From Trochalopteron elliotii (lineage: Eukaryota; Chordata; Aves; Passeriformes; Leiothrichidae), in assembly GCA_024734555.1 (NCBI GenBank), contig JANPWX010000026.1, positions 992,848 through 1,056,847 on the forward strand: DNA of 64,000 bases, written 5' to 3'. Of this stretch, positions 24,836 to 37,323 are shown one piece after another; within the stretch, counting starts at the first letter, position 1; every line of letters starts with the position of its first letter. The notes beneath the pieces are model-generated. The model ran no database searches and was not told where the DNA came from. It was given only the letters and a program-made list of their open reading frames with translations. Position numbers and translations under genes: made by a program.

Positions 24836-27800
24836 CCTAGGCAGACAAGCAGAAGGAGCAATGACTTGCGAAATTCTTCCTGAGTTATTACCAAGTGTGA
24901 AAACCTTGATTTCACATCACAATGCATTACTGCTTTAAAATACAGTATCTACTACAATATTTACATCATCCTATTAAACTCCTAGGATAAACTTGTGTGA
25001 TGGTGGTACTAATAGAAAAGATAGGGGCTAAACTCAGCCTCTGAATCTTGTTTGCATTGCAAATAGATAGATTTTGCCCACCCTGATTTCGGGGTATTCC
25101 TGCTAGCGTTCCCCAGCATGAGCTCCTTATGAGACTCTATCACTTTTTTGTTTTCCACCTCCTACAGTCCCTCCCTACTTCCCTCTATTCATATTTTATT
25201 ATCTGAAACCTTCTTTGCACTTCTGTCAAATCTCTTAGCATGAAGCTCATAAATACTGGCACCTTCTTACCATAGAAAGACCACTCAGAGTTGCAACAGG
25301 GCGAACTTTTAGAGATTTAAAAGTGAAACTCTCTTCCTTTTACAAACACGCCAACAGGTGTTTCTCAGGTATTCTTTAATGTATTTTTTATTCATTAAAA
25401 AAAAAATTAAAGGGTAGTAAGCATTTTATCATAACTGACTAATATTTAGGTTATTCAAAAAATAATGGAAGTGTGACATTCATATGAAGCATTTCAAGGC
25501 ATGGGATTCCCAAAGAACCTTAGTCTGCAACCAGAAGTACATTGAAAGAGACTGCAGTGCCCTCTGCCAGCAGAAACTACAGCAGAGGAGCTGAACACAT
25601 TTATAACCTATCAGGTAATGAAGACTATCCATCCAGATAGAGCTGTAAAGCATGGCAGGTACACAAGTAGATTTTGATTGAGGCCACTGGGCACAGGAAC
25701 TCTAGAGTTTTGAAAGAGTAATGACCAGTGATAAAGCAAATTACATTTTGTGGCCCAAATAATTGCCCTCAAATATAATTTTAATTAAAGTTTAGATTTC
25801 AACTTAGTGTTTCCTTGGAGATGTTATAGATAACCTTTTTATCTAAGGTCAAAACACTTTAGTATGTAGAAAATAATTTATCTCATAGCTTCAAAATGAA
25901 GTAGACATTTTGCTAATTTTGTGTTCCTGGAAATGATGAAAAGACAGTAATTAAAAAGAAAAAGAAGCTCCTGATTGCCTCTCAAAGCACTTAGAGGAGA
26001 AAATGCCTCTTGTGAGCATTTAAAGGCTAACTGTTAGTGTATAAAAGGACCATTCATTTTAATTAATTTTTTTGGAATTGAGTCAAGTTTTTTATGGAAT
26101 ATTAGAAATTATTTGTGTAGGGTAATGTTTAATTGTAAGCCCGCTCTAGATGGTTTCTTCTGCAGAGGTTCTCTGAACAATGAAACCCCTGGGTCTTTAT
26201 ACCCTCTTGGTATGTGCACCCAGTCATCATCTGCCCTGCATCTTGATGTAGTTTGTGGTCTGGGGTCTTCTAACACATCTTGGGATTCTTTCTCCATGTT
26301 CACATGGATAAGTCGCTAATTGTTCTTATCTTCCTGCTTGGGCCAGCCTTGGCCCAACCCTTCTCTGAAGATAAGCTGTCTTTCTCTATTTACTCCTCAC
26401 CTCAGCCATTTGTGCTAGCAGAGTTCATTTCAAGTTCTCCTACAACTTTGAGAAGGGCCGATTAATGCTAAGCTTTAAGCAAGCTATTGAATTTAAACCT
26501 ACCCAATTAATTTTTAGTGTTTTCTAAGTCAACAATTTAATTTCCAGCATTCAGGTGTTGATAACTTCCTATGAAACGGTACTCATGAACTTGGTGAACT
26601 CTGTTGAAATCTCCTAGGTTTGGAAATCAGGTCAGAGAGGTTTATACATCTCTCAAAGATCAAACTTACAAACTAATTATGTAAACAAAAAAAAGTTGAT
26701 GTATTTTAATCAAAATTCCAGTCTTAGTAATGCGAGGCAGATTCAAAATATTTCAAAATGGGACCTAAACTGTATGGAATGATATTTTGTTCAAATGTTA
26801 TGCATAGGATTAGCCTATAATTCCTCATAAATCCTGGGGATATGTATCAGTGTGAGAGGAGTAATAGCAGTCTTCCACTGGCTTAAACATTTTGATTTTT
26901 AAAATATTCATATATTAATTATTAGGAGAAAGAACATATATTAAATTTTACTTGAAAACCCCCCCCATGCTTGCAGGAGTTCTTAATATTTTTAATATGA
27001 TTTTATTTAATCTCACACATAAGAATACTTCTGCCTTAACTGGCATCTTTAAAATTAATGAATGGGCTGAAATTTTCTCTCCATGCTTAAAGAACTTTCA
27101 TGATTTGTGAGAAATGTCCCATAATTCTTGGTACCAAAATTTTATGAAAGACCTGGTTGATATATGTATCAGATAATTACAAAAATTGCTCATTTAATGG
27201 CAATGAAGAATCTACAGAGGGTTATTTCTTTAAGCAGTCTTGAAATTTAAACATGATGTCAGTCACTTGGGCATGACCATTGATGCTTGCTTTAAAATTG
27301 GATTTTTATACTTCTATTTGATTCTTTTATTTCCCCATTGGAGAATTACTGTCTCAATCTTTCCTTCATATAATTTAATTTGATATCATATCTTAGATTA
27401 ATCATATGTACATGTCATCTGAACATAGTCGCAGAAATTTGATATGGATAATTTCCAAAAGATGAACTCCCAAATCAGTGTAAATTGAAAATAAGTTATT
27501 CCACTAATCAACGTAAATTTATGAGATAATGGGGAATGTGGTGATTTCAAGTGAGAAGAGTGAAAACCAGGTTAGAAAAGATCCCCTTTTTCTTGCTGTA
27601 TAAAGGCAATTAACAGTGGCATGGGCTTAGCAGTGACTGCCTAGCAAAAATAAAGCACAGGATGACTTTTTTCTGCCTGGAATGGAAAGATGTTACATTT
27701 ATTGCAATAGGTTTCAATTTACAAAATCAAAAATGTATTCTGATCAGTAGATTTTAAAAGTGACAAAGAGACAGTCTGATGTTTACTAGATTTGGTTCCT

Positions 27801-28144
27801 CATTATTCAGATGAAGTACACTCTTTCATCTGAATATGAAGTGGACATTTGTAGAGGAGCTGCCAACAGGGTTCACAGTTGCATTCTAAATGTGGAAGTT
27901 AATGCAACTGCATTTTTCTCCATTAAACATCAGTATAGCATCTCTCCCTTAATTTGCTCAAACTGCCTTATTTTTTCAAAATACCAGAGCACAGATTTCC
28001 AGTTTTCATTAAGTGGTTTACTAATACCTGCTGGTAGCTTTTCCTGTTTACTAAATGAATTTCCCATCTTTTCCTTTACATGTAACTGTTCTTTCTAACT
28101 GATTTATATACAAAACTTTAAGGCCTAATGCAGATGTGTTTTTA

Positions 28145-28185
28145 ACAAGCTAACCAAATTTCCTATTGACAAGCTAACCAAATTT
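28145..28185. repeat. Short direct repeat, 24-bp period
   Basis: ACAAGCTAACCAAATTT occurs at 28145-28161 and again, identical, at 28169-28185. Confidence 0.85.
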
Positions 28186-30117
28186 GTCCAGATGTACCTT
28201 AATGAAATAGGAACTAGACTATTTTCTTTTACCTCTCTCACCATTAGTAGGAACCTTTTATGAACTTGCTGAGGAAGGCCTGTCAGGAAACAGAAGATAT
28301 GCCTTTTCTAGTGACTGTCTCAAATGTCCAAAAAATCTCTAAAATGAAAGTGTTTTCTGAAAAGTCACTGATAGAAAACATTAACTGAATGGTCTATACC
28401 AGCTGATGTAAGATCAGCCTTAATGAAAAGGAGATAAAATATATTATTCCTGTTATTTGTAGAATTTTCACTGATACTTGAAGGAAATGCATAACTATCA
28501 GAGTAAGAACTTTTTTTCCTCTTGGCATAGGAGAAAATAAACTTTTCTCCTAAATAAAAAACAAACAATTCTACTGATGTCTTCTTGATTCAATGGTGTG
28601 TTTGCCATCCTTCTGACCCCTCTGTCTTGCAAATGGAAAGAGCCAGAGTAAGTTTTCCACTTTCTTTGTTTTATTTAATGGTCCCTGCAAGTACTAAAAA
28701 TATTTGCTAAAGAGATCTGGTAGATGCAAACACAGAAACCATTTCAATCAAACCAGCAGAAGTACAAGCAAGACAGAAAAAAAGGGAAAAATACTCATTG
28801 CAACAGGTAAAAGTACCTATGAAGAATGTATTGGTTCTAGAGGCTAAAGGAAGATTTCTCATCTCCCTGAGTAGCAGGTTACATTTTTCTCCTGAAGCTG
28901 CCAGCTCTGCAGTTCTCAACTGCTTCTACAAAACATCAAATTTCTTTGTGCCTGATGCCACCTCATACTGTAGTACAGCAGGCCCACACTGCATCTACAC
29001 AGTACAAAAGCAGGAAAATTAATCTCAATTCCCAAATAACCAAGGTTACTTGAGTGGAAAATGATGCATTGCCTCATCCTCTGTGACGTAGCTGGAGTAT
29101 TGAGGGGACATGGGCAACAAAAATTAGACAGATATTTGCAATATGACCGTATACTCCCGTGTAATTGACCCAGTTCCTCCTGGCAACAGTGCAACTTAAG
29201 TTAAACTTCACTAAAGGCAGTGGAATTTGAAGCCGTATGTATTTGTATGTAGTATATGTAATATTTGCTGTATGTACTTAATTGAGCTAGACCATCTGCT
29301 GCACTGGGGTGCTGGGGGAGAGCAGATGTACCATAAGTGGAGAAGTGTTTACATTAATACCTTTGTGAAGATTTTATAGGTGAACTGCCGTTTATTCCCT
29401 TTAGATGCCTCCAATGGGACAGGTAATTTTGCTGGTTTTTTGAAGCCACAAAAAATACCTTTCTACAGGTGGGTTTCTTACTGGGTAAGGTTAAGCATAT
29501 TAGCTTGGGATATTTTGGCTAAAAAAAACCAGTGAAAACTTCACTAGAGGAAAAGTCAAAATCTGTAATTGTTGGTTCACTGAGGCTGAAATGGTTTACA
29601 ACAGAATCTTCAATTTGACAAAGGATTTTTGAAATACAGTCAGTTCTGAGAGCAGGCTGTCTCTTTTTGAAATCTTTTGCTTAAGTGCCTTTTGCTCTTG
29701 TTCTCTCTGCTTTGAGGACTGCACAAGAACCCCAGAGTGGATTGGTTTTACCAGATGGGTTGAGGATCTCCCTTGAAATGCCAGGACGGCTGCTGTAAGT
29801 GCGTATTTTTGTTCTGGGAACATGATGTCCCAGATCTCAGTCCCTTTAGCCTCTCGCTGCTCAGACAGATCTGTAAAGTATCTGCTTTAAAACTATCCTG
29901 CTTTTAAAAGTGCCACTTCCTTCTGTCCCTAGGCACCTTTGTCTGAGGGGCTGAGATTGCAATCCCAGGGTAACATAACAAGTCTTTTCAGTTTATATGT
30001 GAAATATTCACTGCCAGGATGAATGAGGTGGTGACAGGGCAAAGGGGCTGGTTTGTAGGCTCTTTTCTGCTCAGTTTTCTCTGTCTCCTTACATTTCTCA
30101 AAATCCCTTTTCCTTTA

Positions 30118-30322
30118 GTATCAGAAATTCTCTCCTAATGGTGTGGTGAGGTGTTGGAACAGATTGCCCAGAGAGGTGGTAGATGCACCATCGCTGAAGC
30201 TCGGGTTGGATGGGGCATTGAGGAAACTGGCCTAGTGAAAGGTGTCCCTGATCATGGCAGGGGGGTGGGACTAGATGAACTTGGAATGTTCCTTTCAAAC
30301 CAAAATATTCTGGGACTCTATA
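30118..30322 (+). mobile_element. CR1 LINE, 3'-end fragment
   Basis: GTGAGGTGTTGGAACAGATT, GCCCAGAGAGGTGGTAGATG, GGGTTGGATGGGGCATTGAG, CTGATCATGGCAGGGGG and ACTAGATGAACTT follow the plus-strand CR1 3' region in order, and the copy ends with an ATTCTGGGACTCTAT tail of the ATTCTATG type. About 205 bp remains. Short plus- and minus-strand frames across it are not genes. Confidence 0.92.
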
Positions 30323-33300
30323 TTTATTTTAGATAATTTTATACATTTCCATATACACGTAACATTATTGAATACATATTTTACTTCGTGGTAAACTGTT
30401 TTGAGGGGCTTCTGTCTCTGGAGGTAATCATGCTTACAATTACTTCTGTTAACTTTCCTCCTGGGTCTAATATTTTCATCAAAAAGAACTTACTCTTTTT
30501 CTCTATAATGTTTTTGGTTTACAACGTTTGTATTTTTCAGATTTTTCGGCAGTCTCTGACCATGGCCATCTTCCACAGTCGTTACTTTTTAATAACATAG
30601 TCATGTTTGATTAGAGAGGAAAAAAAAATAAAAGGAAGAAAATAGTATGTTTATGGTGAATTATTTGACATCAAAACACTAGTCAAATAGAGGTAAAATA
30701 TAGTTTTCTAAGAATTGTTGGGTGTACATAGACATCTTGTTTGTTTTCCTTTTGTCTTTACCCTCACTTCTGCCCCATACATATTCTATTTTGGTATAGA
30801 AGACTATCAGCATATACGTTTTCCTTTTTTAAATTATGGGAAATCACTTTATTTTAGAGATTAATTATTTCCATAAATCATATATTTTCTTACAGTATCC
30901 AAAGTGTTTACTTGTTTTGTGACTCTGCCTCCTTTGTCATTCCCAGAAGGTGTATATGCAGATCTCTGTTTAGATTTTCTAAGAGCCTGACATTGAAGGA
31001 AGTACTTAATAAGCCACTTTGGGAATGAGTCTGAGAAAGTTGCAAAAAAGTGTGGGCACATGCCTCCTCATGCATTCAAGCTAGGGCAGAAGGCAGAAAG
31101 GGGAAATGAGGTGTCTGCTGAGCAGTAAATAAATGATGGATCTCTGTGGGACTGCAGTGGCAATTTTCATAGCCAGCTCTGCAGGTTCAATTGGACCTGC
31201 CTGTGGCACGTTTCCCATGTTTGTCTCTTGCTGAGGTAGAAGCTTAGAAATTTCTGAATGTCATCATGGACACATGCTTTTGTCTTAGAGTGGGGCAATG
31301 TTGTAGACCCTCGTAGCTCCAGGACCTCTGCTACTGAACAGCCCTGGCAGCCATGGCTGGTTCACCTCCTTCAGGGTCTCTTAAAAACCTGTGTGTGGCA
31401 AACAACCCGGCCTTTTCCAGCTGCTGGAAATCTCCTGGGATTGTTAGAGACAAGAAGTAGATCTCCAGCATAGGCTAAAGAAAAGTCCAAGAAAACTAAT
31501 CTAAACATTCACTTCTTGCCCTGAATTTTCAGGTTCTCTTCCCCTTTCTGTACAAATTTCAGATCCTTGACCCAAACAAAAAAGGCAGTTTTTAATATTA
31601 TGCAATTCAGTATAGACTCACATTCTTCTGCTGCTTTCTCTTGGCGGCCAAAAGCTAGTAGCTGAATAAGAAGGCTCAGAAGCATCTTCAGAAACAAATT
31701 AACCTCCTTAGTCAAGTATCTCTCTCTCTCACAGATGTGATTAAAAAAAAAGGAGGAAAAAAGTCTATGTATATTTCTTCTTCCCCATGGCATATTATCA
31801 AAGCAATGATACTGGCTTTTGGGATAAAGTAAAAAAGAGTTAGATGTCTGCTCTTAAAGCAGGAAGGACCTTTCCTTGTATTTTCTTGAGCTCACAGTTT
31901 AATCTTCCCCAACAAGCCTAGGTAACTTCCATTCAAGACCGGTACTTTTATCTCCTGTCAGGAAACTGAAACAATTTATAGGTGTATTTCTGCCTCTGTT
32001 TTGTTTTATAAGCAGCTCCCACATATACCACTGCTGAATGCAATTTGGCCAGGTTTTGGATATTCTTTATACTTTTTGGATAGTCTGCTTTATGGAAGAC
32101 AGTGTTATTTTAAAACTGATTTCATGCTCGTTACAGGTTGTTCTCAACCCTTGAATTCACTTTTTCTTTCTTCATTTTCTATTCTTTCTTCTGTTGTTTT
32201 AAAGCGGATGTGCTCCTCAGGTTTATCATAGCTGCTTCACAAAAATAATAATTTTTTAAATCAATTTCACTTATGAGCTTTTGGAACTTGTATGGACTGC
32301 CAAGGTTTCCCAGGGATTATGAACCCTCAACATTTAAATTAATGTTGATTGCTACCTTGACTTCTTAGACTGTCAAAGGAGCTATGTTCAAAAGCTACAG
32401 AAATCAGGAGCCAGTAATTTAAAAAAATTATTTGCCGAGTGCAATTTGTCATTGCTCTTAAATTTGAATTTGTTGAAAGACAACATGCAGTGTAAGTACA
32501 AAGTTGTTCTGATGAATTCTCTTAATAGTGTTGTGGGCTGAGTAACAGTGCAAGGACTTAGGAAGAGAAAGAAAAGCATAGCATTGGTAATGTTACTTGA
32601 ATCTCTGTGATGAGTGGCTTGCTTTTCATTCTTCTGTAGAATGCTGTAGAATGCCGTATCTCAAAGTATAGATGATAGGAGGTTGATTTTATTTGTGTCT
32701 AACCTCAACTTTCCTGTCTCCTGCTGTATCTAAGAGAATAATCTAAGTTATAATCTGTAGAACTTTAAAGGCAGGAAAAATTCCAGAACATAAGATGATT
32801 CGATGAAAACTATTTACTTTTACATGTTACAGGAGAGTTAGGTTAATTTCTCTGACTACTTATTTGCTTTTAAGCTTGCAGAAAAATTTAAAAAGGATTA
32901 AAAATAAATACTTGTTTAGCCACTAGACACTTGTCTATGTGTGGCTTTATGTACATGCACATGAACCGTGCACTCATAGAGATTTTCTGTACTGCAACGG
33001 ATATCATTGAATACTTAGCGATTGGTCACCCATGAGCATCTCAAAGGAAAATTGCTGCATAGGAGGAGACACAACAAAGTTGTTGAGTTCAGGTGTGCAA
33101 GCTGTCTGTAGGTTTGCAAGAAATTTTTTTCAGCAAGTTTTTAGGATGTATTTCTTAGCAGATGAATTTCAAGCTGAACAGAAAAAACTGTGAAATAGAA
33201 CACAGAAATTGTCATTGCTTTTTTTTTTCTCAAGTGCTCTTCCACTGATGCATTTTTAATATTATTTTCAGAGTGGGAAAACACATTATATCGATGTGTG

Positions 33301-34771
33301 GTTGGCCTCAAGAAACTGTAAAATAATGAAACAAGCTGTTTATTAATGACAGGCTAATGGCATGACTTATGACATTTTCCATCATTGCATCAGATATAAA
33401 TTGAGTTGTCAATGACAACAAGTAGCCTAGAAGAAGTATTCTTTTTTTTATTTTTTTCTCCTGATGAAAGGTGTTAGCTCATAAATTATATGGATGTTTT
33501 GTGTAAAAGGCTTAAAATTGAAAAAGGGAAACAAAAGATCTCTTTTGCTGGATGCTCACTTCAGTGTCTATACTCTTATTTTTGTCTCTTTTTTTCAAAG
33601 GAAGAAACCACATAGCTGCCAGGGCTTGCTGAGTGAAAAATAAATTAGCTGTTGCCACTCTATGAGTATGCAAAATCTGGATGTTTTTAGTATTTTCTAC
33701 CCACTGCTGGTGTGGTTGCTTGGTGGGGGTTTGTTTTGTGGAATCTTTTAAATGAATTTCAGGGTTTTTTCTTATTTTTGTTTCCCCTTTTATGAGATAT
33801 ATTCTCTTATAAGAGGTTTAACAGGATCTCAAGTTCATATTTCATATTTCAATAAATGTATCACTTATTAAAACATTTTGCTAATACAGAAGTGGGCAAA
33901 AATTACTTCATGTACATTTTGACATTTACATCTGGTAATTTGTACAGACATAGTTAGGAAAGCTTTCAACTATTGTTCATAAAGAGGGGCTGCTAGTGTA
34001 ATCATTCCTTAAGGAAAATAAACCTTAAGGTAAATCTAATAAGAGGTGAAAAGTTACATGTAAATAATTGTCTACGTCATCACTGTCCAGGCATGGTTGT
34101 CTCTAGAAGTTGCCTTTAGCACACCTGCTTCACTGAACTGCAAGGTTTGTTTCTTACTGATGAACTGCCCTCCCAGTCATTGAGGTCTGGTCTTACAGCA
34201 GTTAATTGATGGAAAGGTTTGAAGGTGGTCACTCTCATGGTCGAGCATGATCTTCCCCAGGTATCATTCAAGAGGCAGGGCTACAGTGCTGGCACTTCCT
34301 GTTGAACTGAGATAATCTTTGCTTTAAAAGAATTTATTCTGACTGAAGAATAAAGGGGCAGTCAAGCCTGAATATTTTTCCAAGAAATATCACTAAGGCC
34401 TGAACTTTTCTGGAGGCACTGTTTAACTGCCAAGTGACGCGTGCATGCACTGCTTCTGGACACAATGCACTCTTATTTTCATGATAATTTGGAAATGGCA
34501 TGATGAATGTAAATGCACAGATTCATACAGATATGCAGTTCAAAGTTGCACATAAAATTTGGGAATTAAGTGAGGTTTTTCTAAATATATCATACTCCTA
34601 GTTTCTCGTCTAGTATGTTTGGGGTTTTTACCTCTTTTTGGACAATTAACTATTGCAAAATGACAGTTGATACCTAATTTGTAAGGAAGTGTAAATGCAG
34701 CTGCAGGACTGTATTTCTTTGTGATAGTGTGTATACTGTTTTTGACTGCCTTTTTAAAGGTGTTTTTGCAG
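30323..34771. other. Unannotated AT-rich DNA
   Basis: No gene recognised. A somewhat GC-richer stretch at 31290-31450 carries a 71-codon plus-strand frame without a recognisable domain. The 33280-33425 patch is described separately. Confidence 0.45.
33280..33425. promoter_or_regulatory. Possible conserved non-coding element
   Basis: Dense homeodomain/TALE-like motifs occur together: TTTATTAATGACAG, GGCTAATGGC and CATTGCATCAGATATAAATT. A compact palindrome, GTTGTC-AAT-GACAAC, lies at 33405-33419. This resembles the texture of vertebrate developmental enhancers, but no alignment was possible, so the call is inference only. Confidence 0.2.
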
Positions 34772-34950
34772 GAAGTCCTTGAAAGAGCTGCTTCCCTTCG
34801 AGCATCCTTGCCTGAGGCACTTCCAAGTGTTTTCAGACTCATTCAAAACACTGTTATCTTTTCTCCAGTCTGGGCTAAAACTTTAAAGGGAAATGTGTGT
34901 CAAAAGGTGCTCCCACCAGAATCTCTGCCTTGTATTCTGTACTAAATAAA
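34772..34950 (+). other. Candidate 3'-terminal exon (unrecognised protein)
   Basis: A T-rich stretch ending TTTTTGCAG at 34771 precedes a frame that opens with residues EVLERAASLRASLPEALPSV and runs 57 codons to TAA at 34943-34945. The stop overlaps an AATAAA polyadenylation signal at 34945-34950. The first part is leucine- and alanine-rich and looks helical. Against it: there is another AG only 12 bases upstream (34758-34759), the frame is short, no partner exon was found, and the protein is not recognised. A chance combination is quite possible. Confidence 0.15.
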
Positions 34951-35866
34951 AGGATTTAAAGTGATTTATTTACTGAATATAGGCTGCAGACTATTTTTCT
35001 GACCTAGTTATCTACCAGTCATAGTAGAAATATAATTAACACAGACAAAAATTATGATTGCTCATTCATTTGGCAGTAAAATATTACTCATAATGCACAT
35101 TTATTGTGATTGCTATTACTAACCATATTGATTCCCAGCATGCTTAAGGAACACAGCAACAGGCAATATTGTGTGAGATGCCATACAAAAAGTCATTGCA
35201 GAGACCCCAAACAGTGCTACAAATGTGCTGCCATTAAATAAGCCTGTGGTTATTTATGACAAAAATGATGCTGTGGCTCATCTTTCTTGGTGGCAGGACT
35301 AGCAGTAGTGTTTGTACAATTTTTTCTGGAGAAACTGTTGCTGTTTGTCATTAATACTTCTGCACCTTCACTTATGGTGTGACAACAGTGTCAGCAATTT
35401 TGGTAATTTTCCCTGGTTAGCTGTATGGGTTACACAAGATTTACCAACACTATTTTCTTCACCTTTTCCTTCACTTTCATGTGATAGCTTGAAAATTCAA
35501 CAGAAAACTTTAAAACATGTATGGAAACATATTTATTGACTGGTTTTTATCAAACTGGCTTGTCAACATGTAGTTAGATTAAACAAATGATTAACTAGAT
35601 GAAAACATTGCAGAATGTTAGCAGGAGTTGCCTGCCTATAGACGTATTCAATTATTTAGGTCATTCTACACTTGGCTTCTCTTCGTATCCCATGTACTTA
35701 AAATAGAAATGGCATAACAATGTCTATCATTCCTTAACTTGCAAGGTGATTCTTTTTGATTTGTTTTTCAATTTACATTTGTTCCAGAAAGTGGATGGTT
35801 TCAGACTGATTGTCTGCAACAATAATTACTGCATTAACTTTGTTCTTAAAGTCCTTTCCCAAATTT

Positions 35867-35897
35867 TTTCTAATTGTACCACATGTACAATTAGAAA
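35867..35897. repeat. Perfect 13-bp stem hairpin, 5-base loop
   Basis: TTTCTAATTGTAC (35867-35879) pairs exactly with GTACAATTAGAAA (35885-35897) around the loop CACAT. The stem is too short for a typical pre-microRNA, and there is no T-run placement suggesting a terminator of known type. Confidence 0.85.
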
Positions 35898-37276
35898 GAC
35901 CACATGTACTTGAGAAAAAAATTTAGTTTAATTGTGCAGTGTTATTTTGAAAGGTGACAAATGCAGATTTTGAAACTCAATACAGATACTGAAAAAATAA
36001 ATTCTGAACTGAGCCAAGTCCTTGTTCAAAGGAGAGCTAGAGAACAGCCTGCGCCTGGTGAGCTCTAAGGACACACGTGTACTGAATTTTCTGTTTCTTT
36101 ATATTTTTTGAAAGGTGTGCTTCCCACATAAGAGGAATTGCTATGGAGCTGCCAACTCTCCTTTCAGCAGTGGAGAGCAGACCCTCATTACTGATGTGAA
36201 GGACGAGGGCATAAAGATCATTTGGACTTAATAGCTCTTATTGGAGGACCAGGCTTTTCCCAAATAGGGAACCTCCTCCTCAGCCTGTTTAAATTACTCT
36301 GAATGACATTTACTCCAGTTCAGTTACTGGAATATACATGTACCACCTAATAAGAAATAGTTCTGAGGGTTTTTTTTAATATTGATAAATATTACTGAAA
36401 ATTATTTAATACCTTTTACTGAGCATTCACTTTTGCTCATTGATGTATAGGCATGATCTTATGCTATGACAACATGTATTCAGAAGTGATAATGAATGTT
36501 TTCATAATATGTATCTCTAAAGATAACTTCTGAATTGTAGTAAAGGTAAGAATTGATCCCGCTTATGTAAAAAGTTTGTTGTTAAAATTATGCCTTATAT
36601 GAGTACTTGCAAGCAGATCAACAATAGAAGTCAATCTGTTATGAGAAAAGAAGCTATAGTTTATTCCTTTTTAAATTTTATTGTTTCCTCTGGAAGCAGA
36701 TATAGTCTATATATATATGCAGTTACAAAATGTGTAAACTGCAGAAAGAATTAGGGACATGTATTTCATGATCAGGTTACTTTAATATATTGATTTTCTT
36801 TAAAGATAGGTTAATAAATTAATTGCAGCAATAACTCTTAAACAGCTTCAAATCCATCTGCCCTGTGTTATGCCTGGAAATTTGCTTTCAATTCCTACTC
36901 TGAAAGAAACCCTGGAGTCAGATGCAATGCTTCCAGGACCTGAAATTGTGTTAATAGGAAAGAGTTGCTGACATGCCTGAGGTATATTCTGACTTAATAA
37001 TATACATTTCTTAGGAAGATAATCATGTTCCAATTTGTCTAGGACATAAAATATAGAAGCAATTGAGAGGTATACTTCTGTAAAGTTCCTCTGAACCTTG
37101 TGTTCATCATTATAAGTTGTACTGATCTATAGTTGAAAATATCTAATAATAGCGTGGTCTAGTACAAATGGAGATAATGAATTTCTTAGTGTTATAGACC
37201 CCAACTGTGAAAAGGCAGCAGTCTCTCACAAATTTATTGTCTAGCCATGCAGTAATGACAGCAAAATATTCAGACA

Positions 37277-37323
37277 CATCTGTTATAAAGAATTATTTAG
37301 AGGCATCTGTTATAAAGAGTTAT
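37277..37323. repeat. Short direct repeat, 27-bp period
   Basis: CATCTGTTATAAAGAATTAT at 37277-37296 recurs at 37304-37323 with one difference (A to G). Confidence 0.85.

Larger units (their letters stand above)
24631..30117. other. Unannotated AT-rich DNA
   Basis: No gene recognised. It includes a 28-base T-run at 24804-24831 (just after a CR1 copy), a C-run at about 26960-26967, a patch at 26130-26460 that is more GC-rich than its surroundings, and a short direct repeat at 28145-28185. The 26.1-26.5 kb patch has overlapping open frames on both strands and no recognised protein. Confidence 0.45.
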
